This document shows, piece after piece, positions 1-11,937 of a DNA stretch of 64,000 nt. Under the pieces are notes generated by a model. That model was not told the DNA's origin, searched no databases, and was given only the letters and a program-made list of their open reading frames with translations. The first letter of the stretch is position 1, and every line of letters begins with the position of its first letter. The DNA is taken from the NCBI GenBank assembly GCA_015178975.1, contig WHVD01000037.1:62001-126000 (forward strand), read 5' to 3'. The position numbers were made by a program, and so were the translations under genes. Source of the DNA: Hysterangium stoloniferum (taxonomy: Eukaryota > Basidiomycota > Agaricomycetes > Hysterangiales > Hysterangiaceae).

Positions 1-34
1 AACACCTAGAACTTCGGCACCAAAAGGTTCTGGA

Positions 35-3000
35 ATGGAAGTTGATGATATTTCTGCTCAATATGTCATGGACCTAGACTCCGAAATGCCTTTCGACAGT
101 GTTGTACCCGACATGCACACATTTCATGTGCCTGGCTGTAACTTCAATGTGGATGAGATTATACTCAATAGCACCTCGTCCAATGAGAAATCGGATATAC
201 TTCTGTTAGAGGAAATTATTAGAGATAGTGCATTCGAGTGAGCCTTCTTACTCCTTTTCTTGTAAATATATTTATCCGCTGTAGTTCTAGCATGATAGCT
301 GGCGCACCGTTTTCGTCATACCCTTCTCAGTCGCATTCTGTTCAAGACGAATTGAGCACGCGATCACCTATTTCTCCTGAGAACGTGTCAACTCCTTCGC
401 AAGACCATCCATTTTGTGTCGCTCCGTCTTCTACCCAAACTCAACGACCACCACTCCAAAGGTCTGCCGCCTCGGCTCCCAGCCAACTTCCCAGCCCAGA
501 GGAACCTAACAGCATGTTTGGAGAAGATTATTTCAAATCTGCACCTTCAAATGTACCTAGCTTATCCCCTGACATGTCCGCAACAGATGAGACAAACTTT
601 CAACATGATATTTCTGCAAGTTCGTATGAGCCGCCTGACATACCCCCCTCAATCATTTCCTCCAATGTGGTATACCCTCCGAAGACTGCTTGTCAGGAGT
701 ACGTTGTCCAAGTACCTCCTTCATGTTGTCCTCTAATATTTTGGCATAGACTCCCAATCCTTTTCCCTACAATTCCATCGGCTGGGACTAAATCACGAGT
801 TGAGACACAGATTAAACTGGTATTTCAACTTGCCATACCAGCATTATCATCCCCCCCATCTGTCCAATTGCCAAAGTCGTCAGCTTTTTCTAGTGGTTCC
901 AATTCATCGAGCGCCTCGCCTCACCTTTCTTCAAGAAATATTTCACCAGCGAGCCATGATGAATCGCAGCTTCCGGCAACCCACGACAGGGTTGGAACTT
1001 ATAAGTACTTGCGCCTCCCTGATGGGACAGCTACCAAGCGACAGTCTGTTCATCCTGCAACTGGAACAAATGGTGTGTTATATGTTATTTTATAGCTAGC
1101 TGTCACCACCACAAGTTCTTATCCGACATAGATGGAGAGCTTGAGGAGACTCTACAAATGACTGCGGAGGTTGTATGTTGCTCATCGCCATATACGGTAG
1201 TACAAAGTTGTGAGAGCTGTCAGCTCCGTGAGGTGCGCGTTATGTCGTTTCAATGATTTGCCTGCTCACCATGTCACAAGGCAAAACGCACCGCCCGCAA
1301 AGTTGCTGCTCGCGTAAAGCCACCAGGTAGCATGAAACTCAAGTCCAAAACAAAGGGTATAAGCAAAAAATCCACGAAAAAGGCCAAGGAACAGCTTGTA
1401 AATTTTGATGACATGGACGATATGGACGAACCTAACGTTGACGGGAGTATTCTGCAATTTAACTGTATAGAAGTGTTGGATTTCTCTAACGGGAGAGTGA
1501 TATTGCCTATGCGAATTACATGCTATTGTAGACATCACAAAGAGAAGATCGGGTTTAAGTAAGTGTCTGCATGTCTCTATATTTGTTTGATACATAATAA
1601 CGAGCCGCATGTTTCCAAGTATTGTGTTCGCCTTACGAGATCACACTGGCCGTCTAGTTGGCCATGGCATCACCCCTCCGATTTTAATCACCGATGACCA
1701 CAAATCGACAAACGCAATATCGAAGCTTCCTCCAATGCACCCCCTCCGTCAAGCGCCTCGTCTCGCATTACCTGCGTCGGTTGTGCCCTCACCGGCTAAG
1801 TCCGAAGAGCCTCTCTCTACCGCAACAAAGAGATGCGAAGTACAGCCCGCTGTGAAAAAGCGCAGACCGAAACCATATGATGGACGTCCCAATCGGATGG
1901 TGGGTGTCGGGCCCGGTATTGAAGGGCGTCAAGGTATTGTGTTGGCATTACATCCTGTGCATATCCACATGGAATCCTTGCCTACCACTCGCTCATCCAC
2001 GCCGGCTTTCTTTGACGGTACTTACGGGCCCACGCAGGATGTCTCCGGACAAGGGGAGATATTAGCTCAGACATTACCTGGCTCGCCGGTGTCTAGGGTG
2101 GCCTCGCCGGCTTCTGCGTTGTCGCAAGGACTAGACGTTTCTAAGCTTCAACACCGTGACTTGTCAGCGCTCGCGTCGCAACAGCAGACTCTGTACGATA
2201 AGTCATATCCGATGTACTCATCTTTCTCGCCTCCTCTTGATCCGCCCAAGATCCACCGACTTATCCCATCGTCTGGCCCGACTACAGGAGGTATCGAGAT
2301 CACTGTTCTTGGATCCAACTTCGACTCGTCACTTCCCCTGGAATGTATTTTTGGTGGTGTTGTTGCGAGCTCAACACATAGATGGAGTGATAATACGCTT
2401 GTGTGCGTGTTGCCATCTCGTGCAACGCCCGGTATTGTGAATGTGGAGATCCAAGGCGTTAAACGTGAGGATGAGGGCAATGCTTGTCTGTTCAACTATG
2501 TGGACGAGTCAGATCGGCAATTGTATGTCTACTATTCATTTTTACTCCTGTCTATTATATACGTTAATCTTGTTTTTAGAATGGAATTAGCGCTGCAGGT
2601 TGTGGGATTAAAGATGACGGGAAAGATCGAGGAAGCACGGAATGTCGCCATGCGTATCGTTGGAAATGCGAATTCCCAGTCGCCCACCATGACGACTGAC
2701 GAACTTACACAAATGAATACACTTTCCGAAACCTCATTTGTGCACCATTCTTTGCTGGGGTCCCTGGGTGGCGTCGATCTCGAGACGCTTATTATCAAGC
2801 TATTAACTTTACTGGATGTCCCTACAGAAGATGGAGGAAGACCATTATCTTCGGTTCCTCACGCTATCGAGCATAAAAACGCAACTGGGCAGACACTTCT
2901 TCATTTGGCAGTTCTGCTTGCATTGCCATCTTTGACATCATGTTTAATCGGACGTTCCATCGATATTAACGCAGCGAATAATAACGGACTTACACCTCTA

Positions 3001-4344
3001 CACTTTGCCGCCATGAAAGGGTGGCGGGAAGGTATCGAGATCTTACTCACTGAGGGTGCGGATCCCACAAGAGTGGATTTAATGGGTCTCACCCCAGCGC
3101 AACGGGCGAGAGATGGTGGGTTTGAAGATCTGGCGGTTCTATTCCACCTACCAACAGTGGTTGATGGGGAGAGTGGGGAGGACGGAGATGATGAGGCTTG
3201 GGAAAGCGAAGAGGAGTCTGACAATGCGGCCTTTAAGCCTCCCCCTTCATGGTCTCAACCTGTTTACGCTGTTCCCTCTCGGGTCGCATCGTCCACCTAC
3301 CTTCGGCCAGCGAGCGACTCATCTGAGCCAGAATCGTCGCCAGAGAAACTATTGCCTACCATTGATCCTATCAAAATCGAGAGTCTTCCCCTCAAGATGG
3401 ATCATGGCGACCAAAAGCTGCCCCTAGGTGAGAAACATGATACTTCTTTCGTTGAGCGCTTGCAGCGCAACCTGCCACAAGGTATCCTCCCTCATGTTCA
3501 GATTCCTGGACTTCCTCAACTTCAGCTCCCTGACATGCCGTGGGTGGCATTCCCCCAAATACCCGTATTCCCGATACTCGTTCCCATGCCCAACTTACCG
3601 AACTTGCCTAATTTGCCTCACTTGCCCAATTGGCCAGCATTCTTCGGGATGGAGGCAAATGAGGAAAAGAAGGAGGAACGTGAGGGAGACATCCTTCCTG
3701 AAGAAAGGCAACAGCAGCTTCCCTTTGCGATGTTATGGACCGCGTACGATAGCATTACCAATAATGCATGGCGAGCGCAATGGGAAAAATTGACAGCTCA
3801 TATGACAGCCCTTCAGACTGCGAATAATGGCGGTAATGCAGAATTGCCGCCGTATACGCCTCGTTCTGAGGAACAATCCAAGGGTGTGAAGGCATCCGAA
3901 TTTAGTGCTCCTGCTGCGCAGAGCACGTCACCACAATTGGACCGTAATGTTGTCGTATCAGAGACCGTGGCAGAGGTATCCGCATCAAAACAGCCTGCGT
4001 CGAAGATGGCTCGCCGAGTTGGTTACAATACTTTGGATGTTCCCGATACAGAAGTTGAGGCATACGATTATCGACCTAAGCGTCCTGCTAATAAACGTAT
4101 GTCCGTTCATTCGTCATCCTGCGATCTAGTTACTAACTTGGTATTTACTTTTTAGAGGATCATATGCTTGTGCTATTTTGGATCCCTATTTTATTCCGTG
4201 CGTACTTGAATGACTCTTTGATGAAGTCTTGTGATTGACAACTACCTAGTCGGCCTTGCATACGCGCTTTACACCATCCTGCCCATCGCGGTGAATGGTA
4301 TTTCGCGCGCTTCCAAACGATTGCTCCCTGAGCCGTTACAATAA
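35..4344 (+). CDS. Mga2/Spt23-like membrane-anchored transcription regulator (IPT/TIG + ankyrin + C-terminal TM)
   Basis: Eight exons: 35-237, 291-1072, 1132-1232, 1281-1558, 1620-2522, 2580-4096, 4156-4197, 4250-4344. Phases agree at every junction, giving about 1306 residues. The intron at 2523-2579 is 57 nt without a stop, so it hides inside an open frame. Domains seen: a conserved N-terminal region (DRVGTYKYLRLPDGTATKR; CRHH in exon 4; ITDDHKST), an IPT/TIG fold from about PPKIHRLIPSSGPTTGG, ankyrin repeats (GQTLLHLAV, GLTPLHFAAMKGW), an acidic stretch, and a hydrophobic tail (MLVLFWIPILF joined to LGLAYALYTILPIAV). In yeast, Mga2/Spt23 are ER-anchored and proteolytically released to drive OLE1 and hypoxia genes; that role is family knowledge. 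The frame is open upstream of the ATG at 35 to the window edge, so the true start may lie outside. Confidence 0.93.
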
Positions 4345-4680
4345 GTTTAACTTTCTTTCGTTGAGGTCTCTAATTTCAAAATGCTATATATCTACATCAG
4401 ATTGGGACATTGTCGTTCGTTGATGTTGTGTTTCTCATTTACTATTTCCTCCATCTGTTCTTTCGGATTCCTATGCATAATCACAGACTCTTCCCTGTAG
4501 TAGACTCATCACAAGAATATGATTGGTATTGCATTGTTAGTACTATTCATAACACAATACAACATGCAATTCGACCACTCTGACTCGCCAGCGTACAAGA
4601 TCTCCCACATTACAGCTTGATTGCCACGACTTGAGATAATGTGACCTGTATAGAAGTATGATAATCCAGTTTTCAACATT
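4345..4680. other. Intergenic region
   Basis: 3' flank of the Mga2-like gene and 5' flank of the next gene. I see no further coding signal here. Confidence 0.5.
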
Positions 4681-5815
4681 ATGCCCCGCATTCTACTAAG
4701 CCTTGCCACATTGTTGTGCTATTGCCTGACTATTACTGGTATTGGTGGTGTCGTGCAACAATCTGAACCTGAGGTGAGGAACTTCATCTTCTCACCGTCA
4801 GACTGTAATTGTTGGAAAAGACTGCAGTAAGACAGCCATATACAACATGTACGTCACAATTACATCTTTTCATACAATGGGCTTTTACGGGGTCTACCAT
4901 TAGTGGAGAATGACCATCAAGTCATAATGGGGGCAAACAGCGGCCAGGTGCACGAAGTCTTTGACGGCCCTGGTCAATTGAACCCATCTCCTCCAGGTAC
5001 GAATCGCCGAAGAATCACGGTACTTCTCTATTATATTCTGCAGGCACTATTATTGTTATCGGGGGCAACAATGTCACCCTAGGCCGATATCTATGGTCAG
5101 GACGGAACGGGGAATATTACGAGGTCCCTGGCCGATGGCCTGGATGGGAGGGAGAGGTCATAGTCAAGAAGTTCTACATTTGGTATTATCCTGACCATAT
5201 TGCGCGTGAAGTCAAGAATCTCTCCAAGGTCAGTGGCAACGCGCACGCTGTAGGCATCCATTTATCTCGAGATTCCCCGTGGAAAGGTTGGCCAGTTCCT
5301 TGCGCAGGAAGAATACGAAGGGTTCCAGTGGCTCATCATGCACAAGCCTCCCGGTGTTCATTTAACTAAGACCAGGGCATTCAAAGAGGCCTTTAAAAAA
5401 GGCCGGAAGGAGTGTGATGATGTGCGTACGCGCGACCCCCAGCACATCTCAACATAGTTGATGTTGACCGTGCGTTGTCTCAGCTCGTAGAAGATGCATA
5501 CGGACCCGCATTTAAGGTCATGATGGAGTATATTGCGAAGCACGGGCTTTACCATGAACTTAACAACGCACGCATGTTGTGGGATGATTTTGCCCAGAAC
5601 CCCTCGATATTCGATATTGGGGATGACGAGGAGTGCGACCCCTCTGACGCAGAAAAGGACAGAATCGTGCGTTGCCAGGTGTTGTGATTCTTCAGGTCTG
5701 ATTAACAATTGCCATCCCTATCCAGAAAAAGCAAGTTGCCTTGAGTATCTATTTTACCTGGCCAAACGACGGCGTATCCTACCAAGATTGGTGTGTGAAC
5801 GGGCAGTCCCAATGA
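4681..5815 (+). CDS. Hypothetical protein, possibly secreted; unknown function
   Basis: The 3' structure is well supported: exons 4904-4996, 5044-5228, 5287-5421, 5484-5678 and 5726-5815 join with consistent phase (introns 4997-5043, 5229-5286, 5422-5483, 5679-5725). The product has IVIGGNNVTLGRYLW, then FLAQEEYEGFQWLIMHK, LVEDAYGPAFKVMMEYIAKH, and ends YQDWCVNGQSQ. A likely start at 4681 encodes a signal-peptide-like segment (MPRILLSLATLLCYCLTITG), but the splicing between it and exon 4904 is unresolved because the obvious junction brings in a stop. No family was recognised. It could be a lineage-restricted gene, or a decayed one at its 5' end. Confidence 0.55.
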
Positions 5816-6265
5816 GTACAACATGATTGACATGCATGGCACATTAAATTGAGAGTTAAAACATTATATTTCATTTTATTCCAAACCCTCTGCCTATCAA
5901 ACCTAAGAGAAAAGGGGAGAACAAAGAGAGAAAGCATGAATCAAGAAACAAGAACGCCGCAACCGTATAAAAAAAGGTGAAAAGGGCTAATCCCAAGTAT
6001 TCGTTTAGACACCTAAAAGGAAAGCAATAGAAACTGGGAAGGAAGGCAGGATAGACAGAGGAAAGGAGCCATACACAGGTCACATGCTACAGATGTTCGA
6101 GCTGAGAGGATAACAGACGAATCGAGCGGCAACACATAAATTCAGACAGTGAAACAAACAAAACACGTAGACTAACGGCGGCGGATAAAACGTATAGAAA
6201 CATAAATGAAGAGAGGGGAGTAATGAACTTGACACAAGTGTAAAAGAGGAGAGGAGTCCGACCCA
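5816..6265. other. Intergenic region between convergent genes
   Basis: A-rich sequence that should hold the 3' untranslated regions of the plus-strand hypothetical gene and the minus-strand CCR4 gene. The short open frames here look like chance. Confidence 0.5.
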
Positions 6266-8708
6266 TCAGTGTGGCTTAGCCCCGTTTGAAGATGGGAACA
6301 CTAGTGGCGGCCGGGGGGCACCAGCTTGAGTATCTTTCAGCTGTTTCACTCGGAACTCACTGATGAGACAGATGTGACTACAATATTATCGTCAGCTAGT
6401 GCTAATAGACGGCTCAGGAGAAATATGGCATACTCTGACGGAAAATGGGCGTTTGGGAAACCCACAACCTTCGATAAATACCCTGCTTCCACTTCTCCAA
6501 GAAGAGATGTGACGGTCAGGTTGCCAGCAGTATGCCAAATGTAGTCGATCACACCCTGGAAACTAGGTGTGTAGTTTGTGAGCGGCAGCTCACCGACTGC
6601 AGCATAGGCGCTCTTAAGATTCAAACGATGCTTGAGACCATCGGATGTGTAGTGGCCATACACATGCGACATGAAATCGGGATGGTCTGATGGAACGGTG
6701 CCGTTCGCCAAGAAATCATACACGCCGCTACCCGGGATTGAATTGAAGTCACCACATACAATCGTGGGGATTTTTGATCCATCCGCGTAAGTAGGTTGTG
6801 GCGGCTTTGAAGGATCCTCCATATGTGCTGGAAGTCGCGGCGGAAGACGTGCAAATCGATCTGATATCTTCTGCAACTCGTCCATGAGCAAAGCAGTCTG
6901 CACAAGCTTTACATCACGATATTCTGGATCCCAATGAATATGCACGTTGGCGATAATGAGGCGAGAGCCTGTAGCCCGACTTTCGAGTAGCATAACAACG
7001 GCGATCTGATCCTTTGTTAGAACACGGTTGAACATATCATCGGTCTTCTTGAAATCAGGACGCTGTAATGCAACCTGGTTGAACTCAATAAGTTGCTTTT
7101 CCACAAGTTGGTATCTGGCAAATGGACCAGTTAGATGTCTGAATATCCTCACGCGAAAACACTCACTTGGAGGCCTTGTAGAAAGTTGCGCAACCATCAA
7201 CTCGCCGCCGTTCAGCATCACCCATTGTCCGCGCTCGAGACTTGGGCCAATAGACACCTTCATAATCTTGTGCTGCAAGATGTTGCAAAAAGTAATCTTC
7301 ATACTGTGCGACATCCACCTCCTGTAAAACGCGTCAGACCATCCCAGGGAAGCTAACACATCGTACGTACCTGCAAGCATAAGAAATCTGCATCGTAATT
7401 CATAACCTCGGTAAGAATGAGCTCTTTCCGATAGTCCCAAGATAACGCCCAGCTCGGTGTGTATCCGTACAAATGCGATGTGGCCGCCCTCTCACAGAGA
7501 ATGTTATAAGATAACAAAGTGAACGCCTCTGTGGTAGGATCCGCATCCTGAGCCTTCCGCTCCGCTTCAGTCTGCAGAAATCGCCATAGCCGCTCCGGAG
7601 GCGGTGAAGGCACAGGACACGAATCTCGTAAATACGAGATAAGGGCATGAGTGCCATCTTTCTGCACAATATTCCGTAGTGCATTATCCATTGGGTTACC
7701 TTCAATGCCAATCATCTCCAATTGATGAAGACTGCCTAGCTCATGTGGGAGGTTGGTAATATGGTTGTCGAATAGGTACAGCTCACGTAGGGAGGTGAGC
7801 ATACCCAACTCTGGTGGGACAGCTGAGAGATCATTGCCCGATAAATCTAATAAAACTAGATTCCGAAGCAATGAAATCTCTGATGGGAGGGAGGTTAGGG
7901 AATTATGGTTGAGGTACAAGGTGGTGAGGTAAGAAAAACGGAAGAGCCCAGGGGAGAGGTTCTTCAAACGGATCCCACCCAAGTCGAGCGTTGTCCACGT
8001 CGACTCTTGCTTCTTGACTGGGGCTATAGGTGCTGCAGTAGAAGAAGGATGTCCGCCAGTCCGTTCCGGGGACGAAATAAGTTCACTGGGTGAGCCTGTC
8101 TTGTCTGATTTAGGGGAGTCAGTGTTGGAGGTACCGTTGGAGATGGATTCAGGGGGGGGGAGTTTGGCGTTAGGATTTGTTATGGGGATGGCGGACTTTG
8201 CTGAATTTCGAGTGGCCATAGCCGAAGCACGAGCACGGTGGTGGGGGGAATTCGACTGCCGGCATAACTGAGCAAAACAGGACATTTCATTTAAAAGATT
8301 GAATCAATATAAGATTTTCAAAACATACATCTGCCTTGAGCAATTGTGTTTGCCAATGATGGTTCCCAATTATTTGTCCACTAGATGTTGGCGATCCCTG
8401 GTGCAATGAGACCTGCTGAGCATTCTGGTTCGGCGGCGTAGGCGGGAATACTTGATGGAGGGAGTTGTGATGTTGGTGGTGGGGGTGGGGGGAGCATGAG
8501 AATGTTGTATTGGGTGGTGCAGGGTTGCAGTGCCATTGGCATACACGCTATATCCGGGGGACTGTGGACCTTGCGGTTGTGTGGCTGTAGCGGCGGGATT
8601 GGAGAGAACGGGATGATGTGCTCTAGACCAAATAGATTGGTCGTGGGGATTCGACATCTTATGTTGTAGACCTGGAGAACTTGCGGGTGGAGGAGCGTTG
8701 TAATACAT
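6266..8708 (-). CDS. CCR4: CCR4, catalytic subunit of the CCR4-NOT deadenylase
   Basis: Exons in transcript order: 8329-8708, 7371-8267, 7167-7321, 6434-7114, 6266-6377; introns 8268-8328, 7322-7370, 7115-7166, 6378-6433. The N terminus is proline/histidine-rich (MYYNAPPPASSPG), followed by leucine-rich repeats (LTTLYLNHNSLTSLP, LVLLDLSGNDLSAVPPELG) and an endonuclease/exonuclease/phosphatase nuclease domain. Catalytic motifs are all present: LSYNILCE, CLQEVDVAQYEDYF (formed across an intron), HIHWDP, CGDFNS, YTSDGLKHR and FPSDH (formed across the last intron). It removes poly(A) from mRNA in the cytoplasm. The first exon needs one extra base near the C-run at about 8485-8500 to join MYYN.. 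in frame to FPPTPPNQNAQQ, so a 1-nt deletion, an unseen small intron or an assembly error lies there. Confidence 0.94.
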
Positions 8709-9487
8709 GGCAGCTGGTCAAGGTTCATCTGCATGCGAGTAATGACGGTATGTAGGCAGATGGCTAAACGCCGTCTTATAAACTTGTTATAACCAACTAT
8801 AGAGCCGGAGAAGACGTGTCAGACAGTGATGAAGAAGTTTGCACGATGTTGGCGATGGCGAGAAGGAGAAAGGACAAGTTACAAGAGAGCAGACACAGAG
8901 AAGTCAGTTTCAACTCCGCTCTTCCGATATACGAACCTGCCTTGGACCTCCGGTGAATATCAATCAATGCGCCTTGTTCCTCCTAACTCTATTGTACCGA
9001 ATACTCTCTTCGCTTGACTACAACAATGTCGATGTCGAACCCAATGGCGCGCTGGGGTGATGGATTTTCTAACAATTAGCGCACTGCGGTCCACCCAGGA
9101 TCTGGATCTTCTACCTTCGAATCTAAAAGTAGGCGATTCTAAGGACACCAGGGCAACCGGGAACAGCAAGTCTAAGTCGCAATCTGTCACAATTCTTGTT
9201 CGCATCAGTTCATTGCTATCTCTCTCGCAACTATCACACTAGGATGTTTGTAAAGATTTACCCATCCACCATCCACTGGTATTAAGTAAGGCCAGATCTC
9301 GTATGTATACCACTGAAATATACACAATAGACGGGAATATTGGGTGCATAAAAGAAATGGTGCAGATAGCAGTGTATTCAAACAAATGGGGGTAGCTTCT
9401 AGTAAGTGTGGAAAATGATACAGTCATAAGATGCGATAATGATATCTGAATGAAACAAACGTCACCAATGATGACAGACGAGGCTCA
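8709..9487. other. Intergenic region upstream of CCR4
   Basis: Holds the probable CCR4 promoter and 5' leader and the 3' flank of the membrane-protein gene. Short open frames on both strands show no recognisable protein. Confidence 0.4.
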
Positions 9488-11585
9488 TTAAGACATTTTC
9501 AAGACTGCCGTCACAGCTGCGGGAGGTGTGGTCTCTCGTATCTCTCGGTACCCCTTTAGCCGCGCTAGCAGGTCGCCGCTAGGTGTCACAGTAAGAAGAG
9601 ATGGCCGTCGACGGTCGTCCAATGACATTTGACTGAACGCGCTTTCACGGTTTGGCCGGGTAAAGTTTATCGTGCTGATTGTCACCGGTGAGAGCTCTTC
9701 TACTACACTGACGGACTGGTATGTCCCGAGCGAGCTGCGTCGTAATTGCCGCGGTCTCCTGACAGGTGACATGGGCAGGGAGCCTGAGGCGTGTTGTGAA
9801 CTGGACGGTGCAACAGTGCCATCTTGCGACCTAGGGATGTCAATACGAGACGGACGAGGGCGTTGACCTAGGCTAATACTGCGTGGCCTGCTAGATCTTG
9901 GTCGTTTTGATGCGTAGCTGTATCGGTTTCGAGGAGATTGTGGGGGAGACTGCGGCTGCGAGTGAGGTTTTGAAGAGGGAGGTTCAGCGCGTAATCGAGA
10001 ACTGAGCAATTCATATATGGACGCAGAGCTGTCTCCCGAGTCCCCGAAATTACTTCCAGCTCGAATCCCTTCGGGCGTAGGAAGCTCAATTCTCACAGAT
10101 TTCACCTTCTTCTCCCTTCCAACTTCCACATTTGGTTTTTGCTTTCCCCATGCGGCTATCCCCGTTCCTGGGACTACACCTACACGTTCTCGCATGTTCG
10201 TAGCGGGCTGTAAGTGGGAGTAGCTTGGCATATCCGTGTAGGGCAATGGCGTCGCAGCATCAGCACTAGGGATATCTGATCTTGGGGGTAAAATTGACGG
10301 ATACGGCTGGTTATTTTCTATGTCATGATTCCAGCCATCCTTACCACGTGATAGAGGTTCCATCACATCATACATGTCGGAGCTTATTGGGTTGGCTAAG
10401 AAAGTAGTTTTGCGTGTGCGTAACCTCTTCCGCCGGAACCGTACACAAAGCAGGAGGGTTCCAATGATGAGCAGTCCGACAAGCCCTGCTAAAACCAACG
10501 CGAGAACCGTGCCGACCGGCAGCGCGGAGGAGGCGTTTCCATTACTTCCACTACTGGGAATGTTTGCAGCCCTAAGATATAAAAATCAAGTCAGAGTGCG
10601 ATGCGGCGACTTTCATAGCCGGACTCACGGAGTACCACCTTGGACATGTGTTACCTCTAGTCCGGCAATGGCTAGAGCTGGTCCATCTATGTTCGTCATG
10701 GTCAGTGCATGCTTGATGTGTTCATCAAGTCCCGTCTGGAGGAAAAGAGTTGAAGTTTCCAGCCAATCGGAGTGGCCCAGGAAGGTGGTAGTATTGCCAT
10801 CCAGAGTGACATTATACCGTCCAGTGGTCATGTTCCGCAAACCTACTACTGAAACCGCAGATCCTTGGAAAAATATCTCTGCCAGGTTGCCAGTTGTGGT
10901 TGATTGACGAAACCCCTGGAAAGGAGCGGGATCTGGGACAGTACCGACAACTTGCTCCCAATTGCCGATTAGATGCCATAAGGTTGAATTACTAACATCG
11001 ATGTACTCAGTGAAGACATCGGCACTACAATGATGTAAGAAGGTATTATACGTTTTTAAAAGGAGACAACATACCCTGTTAAGGGAGTTGTAACGTTCAA
11101 TAAAGCATGGTCGAATGCAACATAAGAAGAGTCGTCTATGGAGATGGCTGGGTGAGCGACGAGCTCGAGTACATGCTCTCGGTCACCAAGTTCTTGAAAG
11201 TTAGCAAGTAAGCCATTCTGGGCCGTACCCAAAACTGCAGGCTGGCCGTCGATAGATACATCGTATGTAGAACGAAAGGTGCTCCCGAAGAGAGAGATAC
11301 CTGTGCCTGTAGATAGGCCGAATGACAGAATCAGCAAGTTGTCAATGACGGAAAGAATTTGCTGAACGCACCCTTCCATTGAATAGTGAGTGCAGCGCCG
11401 TCAAGACCGGTGACATGCATGGAGGTACCTTGACCAAGTTCTCCAAGCTTGGAAAGAAAACCAGAAGCTGAGAAATACGAATTCCATCCAACTAAAAGAT
11501 TTGCAACGCCCAGCGTCTCAGCAAAAGGAAAATAATTGACGACTGGTGAAGTGTCGTCCAAAACAACTTGGAACGAAGTCGCCAT
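9488..11585 (-). CDS. Single-pass membrane protein with N-terminal ectodomain and Ser/Pro/Arg-rich cytoplasmic tail
   Basis: Exons in transcript order: 11372-11585, 11075-11306, 10629-11024, 9488-10571; phases fit exactly and give 641 residues. The N-terminal half has two related beta-rich segments, each with a conserved W/G pattern (NLLVGWNSYFSASGF, TLWHLIGNWEQVVG) and N-glycosylation sites (NVTT, NMTT, NVTL, NTTT). One strong transmembrane helix (VLALVLAGLVGLLIIGTLLL) is followed by a basic stop-transfer run (RFRRKRLRTRKTT). The tail is disordered and rich in S, P and R. This architecture is common in Agaricomycetes as hypothetical membrane proteins; a sensor or wall-linked role is only a guess. 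No classical signal peptide is visible, so the helix probably acts as the anchor. Confidence 0.85.
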
Positions 11586-11937
11586 GAATTAAAATAATAA
11601 ATTAAGATAAGGATGGGGGAGGAGGGTAAGGCGAAGGGGAGAAAGATGAAGTAGATGAAGGAAGACCCATATGGGTTAGGGATAGGCATCAACTGCGGCT
11701 TGTCGGACTCGGAGGCAGCTAGTGTCGGATTCCAAGTCAGCAGGAATGATCGTTATCACTGCTATCGTCGTCAGCCAGGGTAGCCAACCGGTTCTAACAT
11801 GGCTGTGTAGAGGTCATCAAAGTCCACGTTGAGCTCATGTATCGATTGATACTAAAAAATATACTTGTGTCAGCCAACGTGAACTTTGACCTTGACCTCC
11901 ACGATTCACTGCACAAGCTTAAAGCCAGTACTTGTCA
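11586..11937. promoter_or_regulatory. Shared upstream region of two divergent genes
   Basis: About 350 bp separate the starts of the minus-strand membrane-protein gene and the plus-strand ChlI-lid gene, so both promoters must lie here. No specific operator is recognised. Confidence 0.45.

Noticed and set aside
2148-2495. Minus-strand frame in the Mga2-like gene
   Set aside because: Shadow of the IPT/TIG-coding exon; no recognisable protein.
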